The notes below the pieces were generated by a model. The model was not told the origin of the DNA. It was given only the letters and a program-made list of their open reading frames with translations, and ran no database searches. A stretch of DNA of 64,000 nt from JAXMEQ01 sp046348225 (GTDB lineage: Bacteria; Pseudomonadota; Gammaproteobacteria; Burkholderiales; Burkholderiaceae_C): positions 248,001-312,000 of the forward strand of contig JAXMEQ010000003.1 of NCBI GenBank assembly GCA_046348225.1. Direction: 5' to 3'. This document shows positions 16,180-26,591 of this stretch, one piece after another. Position 1 is the stretch's first letter. Each line of letters starts with the position of its first letter. The position numbers and the translations under genes were made by a program.

Positions 16180-17883
16180 ATGTCCGACCTCTCGCAGACC
16201 CCGTTTCTTGACAGCAAGGCGCGCCCGGTGCGCGCCCCGCGCGGCCCGCAGCTCAGCTGTGCCAACTGGCAGATTGAAGCGGCGTACCGCATGCTGCAGA
16301 ACAACCTGGACCCGGAGGTCGCCGAGAACCCCGACGAGCTGGTGGTCTATGGCGGCATCGGCAAGGCGGCGCGCAACTGGCCGGCGTTTGACGCCATCCT
16401 GCACACGCTGCGCCAGCTAAAGGCCGACGAAACGCTGCTCATCCAGTCGGGCAAACCGGTGGGTGTGTTCCGCACCCATGCCGGTGCGCCGCGCGTGCTG
16501 CTGGCCAACTCCAACCTGGTGCCGAAGTGGGCCACCTGGGAGCACTTCAACGAACTCGACCGCGCCGGCCTGATGATGTACGGCCAGATGACGGCCGGCA
16601 GCTGGATCTACATTGGCAGCCAGGGCATCGTGCAGGGCACGTATGAAACGTTTGTGGAAGCCGGCCGCCAGCACTACAACGGCGACCTGTCGGGCCGCTG
16701 GATCCTGACCGCCGGCCTCGGCGGCATGGGGGGCGCGCAGCCGCTGGCCGCCACCTTTGCCGGCGCCTGCTCGCTGAACATCGAAGTGCAGCAGAGCCGC
16801 ATTGACTTCCGCCTGCGCACCAAATACCTGGACAAGCAGGCCAAAGACCTGGACGAGGCGCTCGCCCTGATCCAGCACCACACGGCCGCCAGGGAGGCGG
16901 TGTCGATCGGCCTGTGCGGCAATGCGGCCGAGATCCTGCCCGAGCTGGTGCGGCGGGCCCAGGCAGGCGGCATTCGACCGGACATCGTGACCGACCAGAC
17001 TTCGGCCCACGACATCATCAACGGCTACCTGCCCGCGGGCTGGACGGTGGCGCAATGGCAGACCGCGCAGAAAGACCCGGCGCAGCACGCGGCGCTGAAG
17101 CAGGCCGCCGGCGAGTCGTGCGCCAACCACATCCGCGCCATGCTGGCTTTCCACGCCATGGGCATTCCCACGGTGGACTACGGCAACAACCTGCGCCAGG
17201 TGGCCAAGGACTTTGGCGTGGCCAATGCGTTCGACTTCCCCGGCTTTGTGCCGGCCTATGTGCGCCCGCTGTTCTGCAAGGGCATCGGCCCGTTCCGCTG
17301 GGTGGCGCTGTCCGGCGACCCGGAAGACATCCGCAAGACAGACGCCAAGATGAAAGAACTGTTCCCCGACAACAAGCACCTGCACCGCTGGCTGGACATG
17401 GCGGGGGAGCGCATCGCATTCCAGGGCCTGCCGGCGCGCATCTGCTGGATCGGCCTGGGCGAGCGGCACCGCGCCGGCCTGGCCTTCAACGAGATGGTCA
17501 AGAGCGGCGAGCTCAAAGGCCCGATCGTGATTGGCCGCGACCACCTCGACAGCGGCTCGGTGGCCTCGCCGAACCGCGAGACGGAAGCCATGCTCGACGG
17601 CAGCGACGCCGTGAGCGACTGGCCGCTGCTCAACGCCCTGCTCAACACCGCCAGCGGCGCCACCTGGGTCAGCCTGCACCATGGCGGCGGCGTGGGCATG
17701 GGCTATTCGCAACACAGCGGCGTGGTGATCTGTGCCGACGGCACGCCGGAAGCCGCCGAGAAGCTGGGCCGCGTGCTGTTCAACGACCCGGCCACGGGTG
17801 TGATGCGCCATGCAGATGCGGGCTACGACATCGCCAAGGACTGCGCGAAACAGAACAACCTCAACCTGCCGATGATCGGATGA
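16180..17883 (+). CDS. hutU: urocanate hydratase (urocanase) HutU
   Basis: 567 residues. NAD-dependent hydration of urocanate to imidazolonepropionate, step two. The NAD-binding Gly-rich motif is AGLGGMGGAQP (from about residue 178). The conserved FCKGIGPFRWVAL and HHGGGVGMGYSQHSG segments are near the C-terminal half. Full usual length. ATG 16180 follows the operator region. Its TGA overlaps the hutH ATG. Confidence 0.97.
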   Translation: MSDLSQTPFLDSKARPVRAPRGPQLSCANWQIEAAYRMLQNNLDPEVAENPDELVVYGGIGKAARNWPAFDAILHTLRQLKADETLLIQSGKPVGVFRTHAGAPRVLLANSNLVPKWATWEHFNELDRAGLMMYGQMTAGSWIYIGSQGIVQGTYETFVEAGRQHYNGDLSGRWILTAGLGGMGGAQPLAATFAGACSLNIEVQQSRIDFRLRTKYLDKQAKDLDEALALIQHHTAAREAVSIGLCGNAAEILPELVRRAQAGGIRPDIVTDQTSAHDIINGYLPAGWTVAQWQTAQKDPAQHAALKQAAGESCANHIRAMLAFHAMGIPTVDYGNNLRQVAKDFGVANAFDFPGFVPAYVRPLFCKGIGPFRWVALSGDPEDIRKTDAKMKELFPDNKHLHRWLDMAGERIAFQGLPARICWIGLGERHRAGLAFNEMVKSGELKGPIVIGRDHLDSGSVASPNRETEAMLDGSDAVSDWPLLNALLNTASGATWVSLHHGGGVGMGYSQHSGVVICADGTPEAAEKLGRVLFNDPATGVMRHADAGYDIAKDCAKQNNLNLPMIG

Positions 17884-19421
17884 CCCTCACCCTCATTCCG
17901 GGCCAGCTCACGCTGGCGCAGCTGCGCGCGCTGTGCAGCCCGCAGCCCCCGCAGGTGGCGCTGGACGATGCCTGCCGCCCCGGCATTCGCGCCAGCGCGG
18001 AGCTGGTGCAGCGCGCCACCGAGGGCGACGCGCCGGTCTATGGCGTGAACACCGGCTTCGGCAAGCTGGCCTCGACCCGCATCGCGCGCGAAGACCTGGC
18101 CACCCTGCAGCTCAAGCTGCTGCGCTCGCACGCCGTCGGCGTGGGCGAGCCGATGACCGAGCGCGTGGTGCGGCTCATCCTCATTCTCAAGGCCACCAGC
18201 CTGGCGCGCGGCTTTTCCGGCGTGCGTGAAGAGGTGGTGGACGCGCTGATCAACTTGCACAACGCCGGCGTGGTGCCCGTCATTCCCTGCCAGGGCTCGG
18301 TCGGCGCCTCGGGCGACCTCGCGCCGCTGGCCCACCTGTGCCTGCCGCTCATCGGCGAGGGCGAAGCGTTCTACAACGGCCAGCGCCTGCCGGGCGCCGA
18401 GGCGCTGGCCCGGGCGGGGCTGAAGCCCCTCACGCTGGGCGCCAAGGAAGGGCTGGCGCTCATCAACGGCACCCAGGTGTCGGCCGGGCTGGCCCTTGAC
18501 GCGCTGCTGGCCACCGACCGGCTGTTTGAAGCGGCCGTGATTTCCGGTGCGCTGACGCTGGACGCCGCGCGCGGCAGCGACGGCCCGTTTGACGCGCGCA
18601 TCCACGCCGTGCGCGGCCAGCCGGGGCAGATCGACTGCGCGGCCGCTTACCGTGCACTGACTTCGGGCAGCGCCATCCGCGCCTCGCACCTCGAAGGGGA
18701 CGACCGGGTGCAGGACCCGTATTGCCTGCGCTGCCAGCCCCAGGTGATGGGCGCCTGCCTGGACCAGATGCGCTACGCCGCCCAGGTGCTAGTGCGCGAA
18801 GCCAACGCCGTGACCGACAACCCGCTGGTCTTCGATGGGCTCATGGTCTCCGGCGGCAACTTCCACGCCGAGCCCGTCGCCCTGGCGGCCGACGCACTGG
18901 CCGTGGCCATTGCCGAAATCGGCGCCATCACCGAGCGGCGCATCGCCATGCTGGTGGACACGGTGGTGTCGCGCCTGCCGCCCTTCCTGACGCCCGAGCC
19001 GGGGCTGAACAGCGGCTTCATGATCGTGCACGTGACGGCTGCCGCGCTGGCCAGCGAAAACAAGTCGCTGGCCCACCCGGCCAGCGTGGACAGCCTGCCC
19101 ACCTCGGCCAACCAGGAAGACCATGTGAGCATGGCCACCTTTGCCGCCCGGCGCCTCACGCCGATGCTGCACAACACCGCGCACATCGTCGCCATCGAGC
19201 TGCTGGCGGCGGCGCAGGGCATCGAATTCCTGCGGCCACTCACCAGCTCCGCCGCCATGGAGGGCGTGATGCGGCTGGTGCGCAGCGTCTCGCCCGCCAT
19301 GATGCAGGACCGCAGCCTCGCGCCCGACATCACGGCCCTGCAGGCGCTGGTGCTCGGCGGCGCCGTGGGCGATGCGCTGGACACCGGGGTACCGGAGTTA
19401 CACGCATTGCGACTGGCATGA
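17880..19421 (+). CDS. hutH: histidine ammonia-lyase HutH
   Basis: 513 residues. Deaminates histidine to urocanate, step one. The Ala-Ser-Gly triad that cyclises to the MIO electrophile is in GSVGASGDLAPL (residues 143-145). Other lyase-1 motifs are YGVNTGFGKLA and QEDHVSMATFAARR. It overlaps hutU by ATGA (17880-17883), so translation is coupled. Confidence 0.97.
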   Translation: MTLTLIPGQLTLAQLRALCSPQPPQVALDDACRPGIRASAELVQRATEGDAPVYGVNTGFGKLASTRIAREDLATLQLKLLRSHAVGVGEPMTERVVRLILILKATSLARGFSGVREEVVDALINLHNAGVVPVIPCQGSVGASGDLAPLAHLCLPLIGEGEAFYNGQRLPGAEALARAGLKPLTLGAKEGLALINGTQVSAGLALDALLATDRLFEAAVISGALTLDAARGSDGPFDARIHAVRGQPGQIDCAAAYRALTSGSAIRASHLEGDDRVQDPYCLRCQPQVMGACLDQMRYAAQVLVREANAVTDNPLVFDGLMVSGGNFHAEPVALAADALAVAIAEIGAITERRIAMLVDTVVSRLPPFLTPEPGLNSGFMIVHVTAAALASENKSLAHPASVDSLPTSANQEDHVSMATFAARRLTPMLHNTAHIVAIELLAAAQGIEFLRPLTSSAAMEGVMRLVRSVSPAMMQDRSLAPDITALQALVLGGAVGDALDTGVPELHALRLA

Positions 19422-19470
19422 ACACTGCATACATTGAGCCACCCTTCCCTCTCAACCACCGGGAGAACCC

Positions 19471-20415
19471 ATGAAGAAGCTGTTGACCGCCACCGTTGTT
19501 GCACTGGCCTTTGCCGGTGCCCAGGCCCAGGAAGCCAAAGTTGCCATCGGCATGTCGGGCTGGACGGGCTTTGCCCCACTGACGCTGGCCAAGGAAGCCG
19601 GCATCTTCAAGAAGAACGGGCTGGACGTTTCCATCAAGAAAATCCCGCAAAAAGACCGCCACCTGGCCATTGCCTCGGGTGACATCCAGTGCGCGGCCAC
19701 CACGGTGGAGACCTGGGTCGCGTGGAACGCGGCGGGCGTGGCCACCACGCAGATCTTCCAGCTCGACAAGAGCTATGGCGCCGACGGCATGGTGGTCAAG
19801 CCCAACATCACCAAGATCAGCGACCTGAAAGGCAAGACCGTGGCCGCCAGCGCACCCGGCACCGCGCCGTACTTCACGCTCGCCTGGATGCTCAAGAAGA
19901 ACGGCCTGAGCCCGAAGGACGTGAAGATCGTCAACCTGGAGCCGCAGGCCGCCGCCAACGCCATGATTGCCGGCAACAACGACATTGATGCCGCCATGAC
20001 CTATGAGCCCTACCTGGGCGCGGTGCGGGCCAAGCCCGAAGCCGGCAAGATCATCGCCACCACGCTCGACTACCCGATGATCATGGACACCTTTGGCTGC
20101 ACACCGAAGTTCCTGGCCGACAACCCCAAGGCCGCCAAGGCCCTGGCCGACAGCTACTTTGAAGCCGTGGAAATGATCCAGAAAGAGCCGAAGAAGAGCT
20201 TCGAGATCATGGGTGCCGACGTCAAGCAGACGGCCGAGCAGTTCGAAAACAGCCAGAAATACCTGCGCTGGCAAGACCGCGCCGCCAACCAGAAGTTCTT
20301 TGCCGGCGAGCATGCCGCCTTCACCAAAGAAGCGGCCGAGCTGCTGCTGGAAGCCGGCGTGATCCGCGCGATTCCTGACTTGACGAAACTCGCCGACACC
20401 CGCTTCATCAAGTAA
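19471..20415 (+). CDS. ABC transporter substrate-binding protein, NitT/TauT (NMT1) type
   Basis: 314 residues with a signal peptide cut after AGAQA (residue 19). The mature protein has the NMT1/SsuA-like two-lobed fold: GMSGWTGFAPLTLAKEAGIF, GDIQCAATTVETW and MIAGNNDIDAAMTYEPYL. It lies 49 bp after hutH in the same direction, so it is probably the ligand receptor for uptake of histidine, urocanate or a close analogue. Specificity is inferred from context only; family members bind taurine, nitrate, sulfonates or thiamine precursors. Confidence 0.88.
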   Translation: MKKLLTATVVALAFAGAQAQEAKVAIGMSGWTGFAPLTLAKEAGIFKKNGLDVSIKKIPQKDRHLAIASGDIQCAATTVETWVAWNAAGVATTQIFQLDKSYGADGMVVKPNITKISDLKGKTVAASAPGTAPYFTLAWMLKKNGLSPKDVKIVNLEPQAAANAMIAGNNDIDAAMTYEPYLGAVRAKPEAGKIIATTLDYPMIMDTFGCTPKFLADNPKAAKALADSYFEAVEMIQKEPKKSFEIMGADVKQTAEQFENSQKYLRWQDRAANQKFFAGEHAAFTKEAAELLLEAGVIRAIPDLTKLADTRFIK

Positions 20416-21194
20416 TGAAGCCCCTGCAGCCGGTCCACCCCGGCACCCGCGTGGTGCTGGGGGTGAGCTTCTTCATCCTGTTCTTTGCGGTCTGGGCCGC
20501 CGTCACCTTCAGTGGCTGGGTGCCCAAGACCTTTCTGGCCGACCCGCTGACCATGGTGAAGTCGGGCTACGACCTTCTGGTCAACCAGGGCTTCCTCAAG
20601 GACATCGGCATGACGGTGTGGCGCGTGCTGGGTGGCTTTGCCATCGCGGCTGCGCTGGCGGTGCCGCTGGGCGTGCTGATGGGGGCCTACAAGCCCATCG
20701 AGGCGTTCTTTGAGCCGTTTGTGAGCTTTGCGCGCTACCTGCCGGCCTCGGCCTTCATTCCGCTGCTGATCCTGTGGGCCGGCATTGGCGAGGCGCAAAA
20801 GCTCAGCGTGATCTTCATTGGCAGCTTCTTCCAGCTGGTGCTGATGATTGCGGTGAGCGTGGGCAACACCCGGCGCGACCTGGTGGAAGCCGCCTACACC
20901 CTGGGCGCGGGCGACCGCGGCATCGTCACCCGCGTGCTGGTGCCCAGCAGCGCGCCCGAGATTGCCGAGACGCTGCGCATGGTGCTGGGCTGGGCCTGGA
21001 CGTATGTGATCGTGGCCGAGCTGATCGGCGCGTCAAGCGGCATCGGCCACATGATCACCGACAGCCAGGCGCTGCTGGCGACCGACCAGATCATCTTCGG
21101 CATCATCGTCATCGGCCTGATCGGGCTGGCCAGCGACTTTGCCTTCAAGGCCCTCAACCAGAAGCTGTTCCCCTGGGCACAGATCGGCCGATGA
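20415..21194 (+). CDS. ABC transporter permease, NitT/TauT type
   Basis: 259-residue inner-membrane permease with about six hydrophobic helices. The cytoplasmic EAA loop (EAAYTLGAGDRGIVTRVLVP) engages the ATPase. The ATG overlaps the stop of the receptor gene by one base (TAATG) and its own TGA overlaps the ATPase ATG, so receptor, permease and ATPase form one translationally coupled transporter. Confidence 0.92.
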   Translation: MKPLQPVHPGTRVVLGVSFFILFFAVWAAVTFSGWVPKTFLADPLTMVKSGYDLLVNQGFLKDIGMTVWRVLGGFAIAAALAVPLGVLMGAYKPIEAFFEPFVSFARYLPASAFIPLLILWAGIGEAQKLSVIFIGSFFQLVLMIAVSVGNTRRDLVEAAYTLGAGDRGIVTRVLVPSSAPEIAETLRMVLGWAWTYVIVAELIGASSGIGHMITDSQALLATDQIIFGIIVIGLIGLASDFAFKALNQKLFPWAQIGR

Positions 21195-21982
21195 ACATCC
21201 TCGACGTATCGCAAGTCTCCAAAACCTTCCCGGGTGCCAACGGCGGCACGCTGGCGCTGCAGGCCACCGACCTGGCCGTGGCCGAGAACGACTTCATCAC
21301 CATCCTCGGGCCCAGCGGCTGCGGCAAGAGCACGCTGCTGCGCATGGTGGCGGGGCTGGACACGCCCACCACCGGGCGTATCGCGCTGGACGGGCAGCCC
21401 GTGAGCGGCCCGGGCGCCGACCGCGGCATGGTGTTCCAGAGCTACACCCTGTTCCCCTGGCTCACCGTGCTGCAGAACGTGTGCTTTGGCCTGCGCGAAA
21501 AGGGCCTGCCGCTGGCCGAGCAGCACAGCCTGGCGCGCGCCTTTCTGGCCAAGGTGGGGCTCAAGGACTTTGAAAACCACTTCCCCAAACAACTGTCGGG
21601 CGGCATGCAGCAGCGCACCGCGCTGGCCCGCGCGCTGGCCAACAACCCGCGCATCCTGCTGATGGACGAGCCCTTTGGCGCGCTGGACCACCAGACCCGC
21701 GAGCTCATGCAGGAGCTGCTGCAGGGCATCTGGGAGGCGGAACGCAAGACGGTGCTGTTCGTCACGCACGACATTGACGAAGCCATCTTCATGGGCAGCC
21801 GCGTGGTGGTGATGAGCGCCCGGCCCGGCCGCATCAAGTGCGACCTGCCGGTGCCCATTGAGCACCCGCGCCACTACTCGGTGAAGACCACGCCGGTGTT
21901 CATGGACCTGAAGGCCCGGCTGACGGAAGAAATCCGCATCGAGGTGCAACGCGCGGCAGGGTTGGTGGTCGGCCCGGCTTAG
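21191..21982 (+). CDS. ABC transporter ATP-binding protein, NitT/TauT type
   Basis: 263 residues. Walker A is GPSGCGKS (about 40-47), the ABC signature LSGGMQQR, Walker B LLMDEPFGALD and the H-loop VTHDIDEA. The last two match the SsuB/TauB subfamily. Start ATG 21191 is set by the ATGA overlap with the permease. It ends the rightward hut transcript. Confidence 0.94.
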   Translation: MNILDVSQVSKTFPGANGGTLALQATDLAVAENDFITILGPSGCGKSTLLRMVAGLDTPTTGRIALDGQPVSGPGADRGMVFQSYTLFPWLTVLQNVCFGLREKGLPLAEQHSLARAFLAKVGLKDFENHFPKQLSGGMQQRTALARALANNPRILLMDEPFGALDHQTRELMQELLQGIWEAERKTVLFVTHDIDEAIFMGSRVVVMSARPGRIKCDLPVPIEHPRHYSVKTTPVFMDLKARLTEEIRIEVQRAAGLVVGPA

Positions 21983-21998
21983 AAGCGAATCGGGCTGC

Positions 21999-22040
21999 AG
22001 CCCGCGTGGATGCTGCGCAAGGCGCTATGAATACCATAGC
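21999..22040 (-). repeat. 42-bp dispersed element, copy 4 (compensatory stem change)
   Basis: On the minus strand GCTATG-GTATT-CATAGC, then GCCTTGCGCAGCATCCA and GCGGGCT. The sixth stem pair is G-C instead of the C-G seen in copies 1 and 2, a compensatory change preserving a 6-bp stem. It lies 38 bp after the DUF3297 gene stop. Confidence 0.85.
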
Positions 22041-22078
22041 AACCGGCTTGCCCGCTGTGCCGGGCAATGGCTTGCCGC

Positions 22079-22327
22079 TCAGCGGTAAAACGCCTCGACC
22101 CGGCCCTTGAGCTTGATCAGCAGCGGCTGGCCCTTGCGGTCCACCGTCTTGCCGGCGGGCACCTTGATCCAGCCTTCGCTGATGCAGTATTCCTCCACAT
22201 CGTTGCGCTCCTTGTCATTGAAGCGGATGCCGATGGCGTGCTCGAACACGGCGGGCACATGGTGGGGGCTGCGCGGATCCACCGACAGGTGGTCGGGCAG
22301 CGCGGGGCGGGGGGTGGGTTCGGTCAT
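22079..22327 (-). CDS. DUF3297 family protein
   Basis: 82 residues, matching the small DUF3297 family (PDHLSVDPRSPHH start, GIRFNDKERNDVEEYCISEGWIK core). No reaction is established. Some databases label members as glutathione peroxidases without visible basis here; no catalytic Cys/Sec context is present. It lies 21 bp downstream of kup on the same strand and may share its transcript. Confidence 0.85.
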   Translation of the reverse strand: MTEPTPRPALPDHLSVDPRSPHHVPAVFEHAIGIRFNDKERNDVEEYCISEGWIKVPAGKTVDRKGQPLLIKLKGRVEAFYR

Positions 22328-22348
22328 GGGCGGTATTTTGCTGCGTTT

Positions 22349-24223
22349 TCAGATCTGCACCCGCGTGCCCAGTTCAATGACACAGTTGCCCGGCAGTCGG
22401 AAGAAATCTGCCGCGTTGCCGGCATTGCGGCTCATCAGTGCAAACAGCCTTTCCCGCCACAGCGCCATGCCGGGGCCGCGCGTGGGCACGATGATTTCGC
22501 GACTGAGGAAGTACGACACCTCGAACAGGTTGATCGCCAGGCCCTGCGCGGCGCACAGCGCCAGCGCCTGCGGCACATCGGGGGCGTTCTTGAAGCCGTA
22601 GTGCACCTCGACCCGCCAGAAGCCCGGCACCAGCGGCGTGACCTTGACCCGCTGGTCAAACGGCACCCATGGCACCTCGTGGAACACCACGGTAAGGATC
22701 AGGTTGCGCTCATGCAGCACCTGGTTGTGCTTGAGGTTGTGCATCAGTGCCTGCGGCACCGTGTCCGGGTTGGCCACGGCATAGACGGCCGTGCGGAGCA
22801 CGCGGTGCGTCCGGTCGGTTGCCAGCGCCTGGATGAAGGGCAGCAGTTCGGGGTCGTCACGGCGAATGGTTTCCATCAGGATCTCGCGACCGCGCCGCCA
22901 GGTGGCCATCACTGCCACCAGGCCCATGCCGGCGGCAATGGGAAACCAGCCGCCATCCATGAACTTCAGGGCACATGCCACCACCAGCAGCAAGTCCAGC
23001 AGTACGAAAAAGCTGGTGGTGGCCAGCGCCAGCGGCAGCGGGTAGCGCCAGGCGTGGCGCACCACGAAGAAGGTGAGGACGGTGGTGATGAGCATGGTCA
23101 GCGTTACGGCAATGCCGTAGGCGGACGCCAGCGCACTGGAACTGCCGAAGCCCAGCACCGCCGCCACCACGGCCGCCAGCAGCAGCCAGTTGACCTGCGG
23201 CATGTAGATCTGCCCGGCCTCGCGCGCCGAGGTGTAGATCACTTCCAGCCGGGGCAGCAGCCCGAGTTGCACCGCCTGCCGGGTCATCGAATAGGCGCCG
23301 GAGATGACCGCCTGCGAGGCGATCACCGTGGCCAGCGTGGCCAGCACCACGGCAGGGATCAGCCACGCTTCGCCGTACATGCGGTAGAACGGGTTCTCGA
23401 CTGCGGACGGGTCACTGATGAGCAGCGCCCCCTGCCCCATGTACTGCACCGCCAGTGCGGGCAGCACGTAGCCGGTCCAGGCCCACTGGATGGGTCGCTT
23501 GCCAAAATGGCCCATGTCCGCGTACAGCGCCTCGGCGCCGGTGAAGGCCAGCACGATGGCACCCAGCGCCACGAACACATGCCAGCCCTGCCCGCGCAGA
23601 AAGCGGGCTGCTTCCATGGGGTTGAGCGCCGCCAGAATCTGCGGCTGCTGCACGATCTGTACTGCGCCGGTGAAGGCCAGCACGGCGAACCACAGCAGGA
23701 TGACCGGGCCGAACAGTTTGCCCACCAGGTGGGTGCCGTAGCGCTGCACAGCAAACAGGCCTACCAGCACGGCCAGGCTGACGGGCAATACATAGGGCTT
23801 GAGCAGCGGCGTCACCACCTCCAGCCCCTCCACGGCACTGAGCACCGATATGGCCGGGGTGATGACGCTGTCACCATAGAACAGCGCAGCGCCCGCCACC
23901 CCGGTCAGCAACAGGGCCGCACGCCGCCGTGCCGTGCTGCCTGCGGCCTGCGCGGCCAGGGCCGCCAGCGCCAGGATGCCACCCTCGCCACGGTTGTTGG
24001 CGCGCAGGATGAGCACCACATACTTTAGTGTCACCACCAGCATCAGCCCCCAGACAATGGTGGACACGGCACCGATCACGTGCGCCGCATCCAGCGGCAC
24101 ACGTGCCGTGCCGAAGATTTCCTTCATGGTGTACAGCGGGCTGGTGCCGATGTCGCCGTACACCACGCCCAGGGCGCCCAGCATCAGGGTGGCGGGGCCG
24201 GCTGCGTTGGATGGGTTGCGCAT
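22349..24223 (-). CDS. kup: Kup-type potassium transporter
   Basis: 624-residue KUP/HAK/KT low-affinity K+ uptake system. The first helix has the family signature LGVVYGDIGTSPLYT, followed by GEGGILAL, GDSVITPAISVLSA and about 12 membrane helices. A C-terminal cytoplasmic domain begins around residue 440. ATG 24223 is preferred (AAAGG ribosome site, usual length); an in-frame ATG at 24271 would add 16 residues. It lies directly downstream of a KdpDE-like two-component system, which may control it. Confidence 0.95.
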   Translation of the reverse strand: MRNPSNAAGPATLMLGALGVVYGDIGTSPLYTMKEIFGTARVPLDAAHVIGAVSTIVWGLMLVVTLKYVVLILRANNRGEGGILALAALAAQAAGSTARRRAALLLTGVAGAALFYGDSVITPAISVLSAVEGLEVVTPLLKPYVLPVSLAVLVGLFAVQRYGTHLVGKLFGPVILLWFAVLAFTGAVQIVQQPQILAALNPMEAARFLRGQGWHVFVALGAIVLAFTGAEALYADMGHFGKRPIQWAWTGYVLPALAVQYMGQGALLISDPSAVENPFYRMYGEAWLIPAVVLATLATVIASQAVISGAYSMTRQAVQLGLLPRLEVIYTSAREAGQIYMPQVNWLLLAAVVAAVLGFGSSSALASAYGIAVTLTMLITTVLTFFVVRHAWRYPLPLALATTSFFVLLDLLLVVACALKFMDGGWFPIAAGMGLVAVMATWRRGREILMETIRRDDPELLPFIQALATDRTHRVLRTAVYAVANPDTVPQALMHNLKHNQVLHERNLILTVVFHEVPWVPFDQRVKVTPLVPGFWRVEVHYGFKNAPDVPQALALCAAQGLAINLFEVSYFLSREIIVPTRGPGMALWRERLFALMSRNAGNAADFFRLPGNCVIELGTRVQI

Positions 24224-24293
24224 GAAGACCTTTTGCAGTTGAACAAGCCGCCACTGTGGCGGTGCCTGCATCAGGAACGCATAAGGACGCGGT

Positions 24294-24976
<683 letters not shown>

Positions 24977-24980
<4 letters not shown>

Positions 24981-26473
24981 TCCGGCCCCTCCATGCCAGG
25001 CTGGGCGGGCACGGGCAACCTGACGCAGAACGACGACCCGCCGCCCCGGCGCGTGCGCACCCCCAGGTCGCCGCCATGCGCCTGCGCGATGGCCCGGCAC
25101 AGCGCCAGGCCCAGGCCGGCGCCGTGCGGACCCGTCTGGTCACCGCGGCTGAAGGGCTGGAACAGCGTGGCCAGCTGGTCCGGTGCGATGCCGCTGCCGC
25201 GGTCCTTGACACACAGCAGCAGGTGGTCGCCTTCCTGCTGCGCGCTCACCTGCACCGGGCCGCTGGTGTACTTGAGTGCGTTGTCCAGCAGGTTGGCCAG
25301 CAGCTGGCCCAGCAGCACGGGATCGGCCTTCACCAGTGGCAGTCCCGGTGGCACGCGGGCGCTGACCCGGCTGCCCTGCGCCGTGCCGCGCAGGCGTGCC
25401 ACGGCAGCGCCCACCAGTTCCTCCGCCGACTCCCAGCCATGCGGCGGGCGGCTGCCCCGGGAGGACAGGCGCACCAGTTGCAGGGTGTTGTCGGCCAGCG
25501 TGGCCAGCCGGGACGATTCGCTCAGGATGCTGTCGAGCAGGCGTTGCCGCGCGTCTGCCGGCAGCCGCTCACCCTGCTCCAGCAAGGTGCTGGCCGCCCC
25601 GACGATGGCGGCCAGCGGCGTGCGAAGGTCATGCGAAATCGCGGCGAGAAAGGTATTGAGCAACTGCTGGCGCTGCACTTCATCCTGCGCCACCTGCATC
25701 GCGTCGCGCAGCCGCAGGCGCAGCAGCGCCTGCCCCAGCAGCGCGGCCACGGCCGTCGCGTGGGCGCGGCCCTGCGCATCGGCCGCCGCTGCGGGCTGAA
25801 CCAGCGCCGCACCCAGCACCTGCCCGGCGTCGCCCACCGGCAGGTACCAGCCGTTCAGGCCCGGCCAGCGACCGGTGCCGGGGCCGAGCACGGCATTGTC
25901 CCGGACGCATTGGCGCAAACCGTCGCGCTCCAGCACGGGGCTGTCCTCGTCCAGGGCCAGCGTGCCGTCCGGGCCGACGAGGGCCAGCCAGACGGGCCCG
26001 GCAAAGGCCTGCTGCAGGGCCTGAAGGCCCAGCGCCTGCACCTGTGCCGGGCCCTGGGCAGCCGCCAGGTCGGTGGCCAGCGCCTGCAACTGGCGGGCGC
26101 GCTGTTCGTTCAGCCGCGCCAGAGCGGCCTCGCGCCGCAGGTTGCGGGCCAGGTGGCTGATGACCAGCGACACGGCCAGCAGCGTCCCCAGCGCAATCAG
26201 GTGATCGGTGCTTTCCACCTGCAGCGTCCAGCGCGGCGGCACAAAGAAGAAATTGAGCGCCGTCACGGCCGCCACTGCCGTGGCGACCGCAGGCACCCAG
26301 TCCAGCAGATAGGCCGCAGCCACCACGGCCAGCAGGTACACCATGGCCAGGCTGGTCAGCGAAACATGGGCGTCCAGCGCACTGGCCAGCGCCGTGGCGC
26401 CAGCCACCAGCGTGGCACAGACGACCCAGGGTCGGGTCGGCGAAAGGGGGGCAGGCGGTGCTTCAGGCGGCAT
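24977..26473 (-). CDS. KdpD-like sensor histidine kinase lacking N-terminal KdpD/Usp domains
   Basis: 498 residues. Four predicted helices form the KdpD-type DUF4118 membrane domain, including the NFFFVPPRWTLQV segment. A GAF-like linker follows, then HisKA with His281 (AISHDLRTPLAAIVG) and a HATPase domain (NLLDNALKYT, DRGSGI, GAGLGLAL). Full-length KdpD is about 900 residues with cytoplasmic KdpD and Usp sensor domains; these are absent, and the protein starts 20 residues before the membrane domain. The input signal is therefore likely different from classical KdpD. Confidence 0.88.
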
Positions 26474-26545
26474 GCGCCCAGTGTCGCAGGCCGCCCATCA
26501 GGAATCCATAAGGGCGGCGCCGATTCATCTGGCCATTTGGCCTCC

Positions 26546-26587
26546 AGCCCGCATTCAGCATGCGTGAAGCGCTATCAAAATAATAGC
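26546..26587 (-). repeat. 42-bp dispersed element, copy 5
   Basis: On the minus strand GCTATT-ATTTT-GATAGC (sixth pair would be U-G in RNA), then GCTTCACGCATGC and GCGGGCT. It starts 4 bp after the eamA-family stop codon. Confidence 0.85.
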
Positions 26588-26591
26588 AACT

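Noticed and set aside
22067..24028. 653-codon plus-strand open frame over kup
   Set aside because: Antisense of the Kup gene; Gln/His/Arg-rich translation without motifs.
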